The position numbers and the translations under genes were made by a program. From an uncultured Flavobacterium sp. (GTDB taxonomy: Bacteria; Bacteroidota; Bacteroidia; Flavobacteriales; Flavobacteriaceae): a stretch of 7,590 nt of DNA. The notes under the pieces were generated by a model, which was given only the letters and a program-made list of their open reading frames with translations, was not told the DNA's origin and did no database searches. Positions 5,314 to 7,590 of this stretch are shown here, piece by piece. The stretch spans positions 1 through 7,590 of the forward strand of contig NZ_CAMLMK010000124.1 in assembly GCF_946481155.1 (NCBI RefSeq), given 5' to 3'. The first letter of the stretch is position 1, and the number at the start of each line of letters is the position of its first letter.

Positions 5314-7071
5314 TTATTCTTTAGCGATTTTAATAGTCTGTTGTTCTGAACCGTTTTCCAGTGTGATCATATAAATTCCTTTAGGATAGGAAGACAAGTC
5401 AATTATATTTGAAGTCACTGAATTGTCAAATTCCTTTATCGCTAACTGTTGTCCAAAAACCGAATAAATGCTTGCTTTTGAAATTGAGATATTTTCTATT
5501 GTCAGCTTGTCTTTCACCGGATTCGGATAAAATTTTACAGGGTTATGGCTTGCCAATGAGTTATTTAGTGTACTAGTGATTGTAAAATTATAAGGCGTCT
5601 GGTAGTTGGTGTTCGTTGGCGTCACACTGGTGATTTTTAAGAAATAGGTGCCCGGCGTTAAGCTGCGACTGAAGTTTAATGTTGCACCGGTATTGTTTTG
5701 CGCGATACCAACAGCCGTTCCATTTGCGTCTAAAATTGTAGCATTCATACTGCTTGTTACAATATTGCTTACCACAACATTTGTGTTTGAAGCGTCCGAA
5801 ATCACGAATTTATAATAATCGTTATCTGCGGAAGAAGTTGCCTGAACTGTTGTAAAACCAATATAGTTTTTATTGGTGCTGATTTGATAAGCCAACTCTT
5901 TTACATTCGGTTCGTCCATTCCCTGCATTAAATGGTAATACTGACTTGGCAACGCTGTATGCAACTCGACAAAAGCAAAGGCCGAATAGTAGAAATATTT
6001 AGTAGGATAGTCTAGTCCCGGATAAAAATTGTCCATTTTAGCCGCGGTTTCTTCAACAACGCCATCTGTTGAACCGCCATTTTTCCTTCCGATTACGCTT
6101 GAAAAATCGATTAGGTTATCAATTGCTTTTTGGTTTAGTCCCTGAATATTTTCATTCACAATTTCATTACAATTCAAATCAACATTATAAAAATCCGGTG
6201 TATAGGAATTGTCATTCATGTTGGAGGCATTCTGAATTTCAGTACCGCCGAATAAAAATCGACCTGGTTCACCGCTGTAGTAATAAGAGGTTCTTAAATC
6301 ACGAACCGCTTCAGAACTTTCATCCATACCGATTGCCCCTCCAAAACCAAAACCGCTCATATTGCTTCCTCCGTGCGGCGTTCCGGCGGTTAAAAGCTTT
6401 GCAACATGGTGCTTGTTATCGGGTTGCCAGTTTGCCGGATTCTGTATGTATTCTCTTGATGCTAATCCGCCCATGCTGTGGCCTACCAGAATTACTTTAT
6501 CCTTTCCGGTCAGTTGAAGTACGCGCTCGATTGCTTTTTTCACAGCAATGCCTTGTTTTGCAATGGCTGATTGGTTGCTCAAGGCAAAAGCCGTAGCCGA
6601 AGAAGACGGGCCAAAAGAGCCATCAGTACCCACATCAAAATTCACATAATAATAATCGCCGTTTTGAGCTGAAGATTCAAAAGCTGCAATATCGGCACCG
6701 GCTGTTGGCCACATATTTTTATTGGTGGAAGTATTGTTATCATTGGCATTAAGGCAAAAATCGAATCTTCCGCCATAAGTAAAGGAATATTGTGAATCTA
6801 GGTAATTTGTTGTTGTAGTCCAGGTTTCGGAATTGGAATTTAAACCGTGGATGAACAGGATAGGGTAGGGAAGTTTGCTTTCGAAAGTTTTTCTTGAGCC
6901 GGTTTCGGGAGGCATTTTTAATTGGATTATGCTGTCATTGGAAAACTGGTACATTTCAAATTCTTTCGGACGTGGTTTGTACCCGGATTTGGCATTTTCC
7001 TGTGCATTTACAAGGGTTGCGCACAGCAATAAAACTAAAATAGCATTCATGGTAATTTTACACATAAGCAT
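5314..7071 (-). CDS. Secreted lipase/esterase (alpha/beta hydrolase) with PPC-like domain and T9SS sorting domain
   Basis: This 585-aa protein is a predicted secreted carboxyl-ester hydrolase. A signal peptide (core NAILVLLLCATLVNAQ, about 9-24) leads to an alpha/beta-hydrolase domain. FIHG at 73-76 is the oxyanion-hole HG motif, and the nucleophile elbow is GHSMGG with S199. TAGTPHGGS lies at 228-236, and GSTDGVV at 333-339 offers D336 as the acid; H371 or H380 is the likely catalytic histidine. About 405-500 is a beta-rich region with the YYKFVIS...GTYFLKI pattern of PPC (bacterial pre-peptidase C-terminal) domains. About 510-585 is a type A T9SS sorting domain, with FYPNPVKDKLTIEN, SIYSVFGQQL and YPKGIYMITLENG, ending KIAKE. 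It should cross the outer membrane by T9SS, with the sorting domain removed. In-frame ATGs at codons 1, 3 and 8 make the exact start uncertain; codon 8 gives a compact signal peptide. The substrate is unknown. Confidence 0.92.
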   Translation of the reverse strand: MLMCKITMNAILVLLLCATLVNAQENAKSGYKPRPKEFEMYQFSNDSIIQLKMPPETGSRKTFESKLPYPILFIHGLNSNSETWTTTTNYLDSQYSFTYGGRFDFCLNANDNNTSTNKNMWPTAGADIAAFESSAQNGDYYYVNFDVGTDGSFGPSSSATAFALSNQSAIAKQGIAVKKAIERVLQLTGKDKVILVGHSMGGLASREYIQNPANWQPDNKHHVAKLLTAGTPHGGSNMSGFGFGGAIGMDESSEAVRDLRTSYYYSGEPGRFLFGGTEIQNASNMNDNSYTPDFYNVDLNCNEIVNENIQGLNQKAIDNLIDFSSVIGRKNGGSTDGVVEETAAKMDNFYPGLDYPTKYFYYSAFAFVELHTALPSQYYHLMQGMDEPNVKELAYQISTNKNYIGFTTVQATSSADNDYYKFVISDASNTNVVVSNIVTSSMNATILDANGTAVGIAQNNTGATLNFSRSLTPGTYFLKITSVTPTNTNYQTPYNFTITSTLNNSLASHNPVKFYPNPVKDKLTIENISISKASIYSVFGQQLAIKEFDNSVTSNIIDLSSYPKGIYMITLENGSEQQTIKIAKE

Positions 7072-7160
7072 ATTTTTTGTAGGTTAAGTATGCTAATATA
7101 TAAATAAATTGTTAATTTATTATGAATGCATAGTAAATTTCCTCTAAAGATTAAACTAGT

Positions 7161-7200
7161 GTAAAATAAAAAGCTCTCTCCTTAGTAAAGAAGAGAGCTT
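7161..7200 (-). terminator. Rho-independent terminator of the 85-aa gene
   Basis: A hairpin is formed by AAGCTCTCT (7171-7179) with AGAGAGCTT (7192-7200), extended by CTT (7181-7183) with AAG (7188-7190) across one C-A mismatch, around a 4-base loop, agta. On the minus strand the stem is followed by TTTTATTTTAC. It lies about 22 bases after the stop codon of the 85-aa gene, and its polarity shows that it serves that gene rather than anything on the plus strand. The lipase therefore needs its own promoter between it and the hairpin, but no clear TAnnTTTG box is visible there. Confidence 0.78.
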
Positions 7201-7221
7201 AGCAATGAAAGAGTATTATTT

Positions 7222-7479
7222 TTATTTATCGATAGAACCTAAAACACGTTGCATGAAAGCATTAAGCGCTTCTTTTTTATCGGTTCCCTGCTTTATCATT
7301 TTGTGTACTTCAAGGGCGCCGTACATATTGGATATCAATTCCCCTATTACGTCCAATTCTTCATCCTTAAGCGATGAAACTTCCGTTAGGGCTTCCAATA
7401 CTTCAATAGTTTCGACTAAATAATCCTGATCGTTTTCTTCGATGAACTGTGTCAGGTGTTTTATTATGGGTAACTTCAT
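7222..7479 (-). CDS. Small acidic helical protein of unknown function (DUF6952-like)
   Basis: This 85-aa protein has no signal peptide, membrane segment or cysteine and is predicted mostly helical. The N-terminus MKLPIIKHLTQFIEENDQDY is followed by a very acidic middle (ETIEVLEALTEVSSLKDEEL) and a C-terminal helical part with KKEALNAFMQRVLGSIDK. I recognise the sequence type as a small protein conserved in Flavobacteriaceae, provisionally DUF6952 (number from memory). In related genomes I recall it lying near peroxiredoxin and thioredoxin genes, but the upstream neighbour is outside this window. The ATG directly abuts a tandem array of TCTAAnnn units; no Shine-Dalgarno is seen. The coding pattern and the clean terminator behind it support a real gene. 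I do not assign a function. Confidence 0.82.
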   Translation of the reverse strand: MKLPIIKHLTQFIEENDQDYLVETIEVLEALTEVSSLKDEELDVIGELISNMYGALEVHKMIKQGTDKKEALNAFMQRVLGSIDK

Positions 7480-7480
7480 A

Positions 7481-7564
7481 GTAGACTTCTTAGATTGTTA
7501 GACAAGTTAGATCGTTAGATTTCTTAGACAGCTTAGACAAATTAGACTTCTTATATTTTTAGAT
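7481..7564. repeat. 8-9 bp tandem array of TCTAAnnn units (TTAGA on the plus strand)
   Basis: TAGA cores begin at 7482, 7491, 7499, 7508, 7516, 7525, 7534 and 7543, with further degenerate copies at about 7552 and 7560. The spacing alternates between 8 and 9 bases. Read on the minus strand the units are TCTAATTTG, TCTAAGCTG, TCTAAGAAA, TCTAACGA, TCTAACTTG, TCTAACAA, TCTAAGAAG and a last TCTACTATG, whose final three bases are the ATG of the 85-aa gene. The first five bases are conserved and the next three or four vary. The mixed 8/9 spacing and in-frame TAA codons exclude a coding repeat. The rest of the right-hand flank to 7590 is AT-rich with no recognisable gene. Confidence 0.8.
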
Positions 7565-7590
7565 ATATTTTAAAAATTAGAAAATTATTT

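Noticed and set aside
6069..6596. A 175-aa plus-strand ORF opposite the lipase
   Set aside because: It is antisense to the catalytic domain of a clear gene, rich in Arg, His, Phe and Cys as typical of a shadow frame, and has no leader or promoter.
7481..7590. Tandem TTAGA units as a CRISPR array or coding repeat
   Set aside because: The units are only 8-9 bases with no long spacers, and TAA stops plus mixed spacing rule out a coding repeat.

Overview
The window looks like a chromosomal segment from a Bacteroidota bacterium of the Flavobacteriaceae, most likely Flavobacterium or a close relative. The clues are a lipase ending in a type IX secretion (T9SS) sorting domain, A-rich leaders without clear Shine-Dalgarno sites, TAnnTTTG-type -7 promoter boxes, low-GC AT-rich intergenic DNA, and the gene set itself. 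Assignment to a species is not possible from this sequence alone.

Region 1 (1-3602, all minus strand) reads in transcription order tpx, a DgkA-type lipid kinase, ftsK, and the start of lolA, which runs off the left edge. The genes are packed tightly: tpx and dgkA share one base (TAATG), and ftsK and lolA are one base apart. A good -7 box lies before tpx and another in the 43-base gap before ftsK. The theme is envelope and cell-division housekeeping plus peroxide defence.

Region 2 (3659-5110, plus strand) is a compact arsenic-response operon divergent from tpx: an ArsR-family repressor with an imperfect 22-bp palindromic operator just downstream of its probable promoter, a DUF6428-like protein with a cysteine-rich tail, an unannotated 41-aa hydrophobic small protein, and a thioredoxin-type (LMW-PTP fold) arsenate reductase. 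It closes with a hairpin terminator. No arsenite efflux pump (ArsB or ACR3) is present, so reduced arsenite must be exported by something encoded elsewhere or handled differently. The two cysteine-tailed proteins are the most interesting content of the window.

Region 3 (5111-5313) is non-coding and holds a near-perfect 19-bp inverted repeat that looks like a dispersed intergenic repeat.

Region 4 (5314-7071, minus strand) is a secreted lipase/esterase: signal peptide, alpha/beta-hydrolase domain with GHSMGG, a PPC-like beta domain and a T9SS C-terminal sorting domain.

Region 5 (7072-7590) holds a strong minus-strand terminator, a small 85-aa acidic helical protein of unknown function, and directly upstream of its start codon an 8-9 bp tandem array of TCTAAnnn units running towards the right edge.
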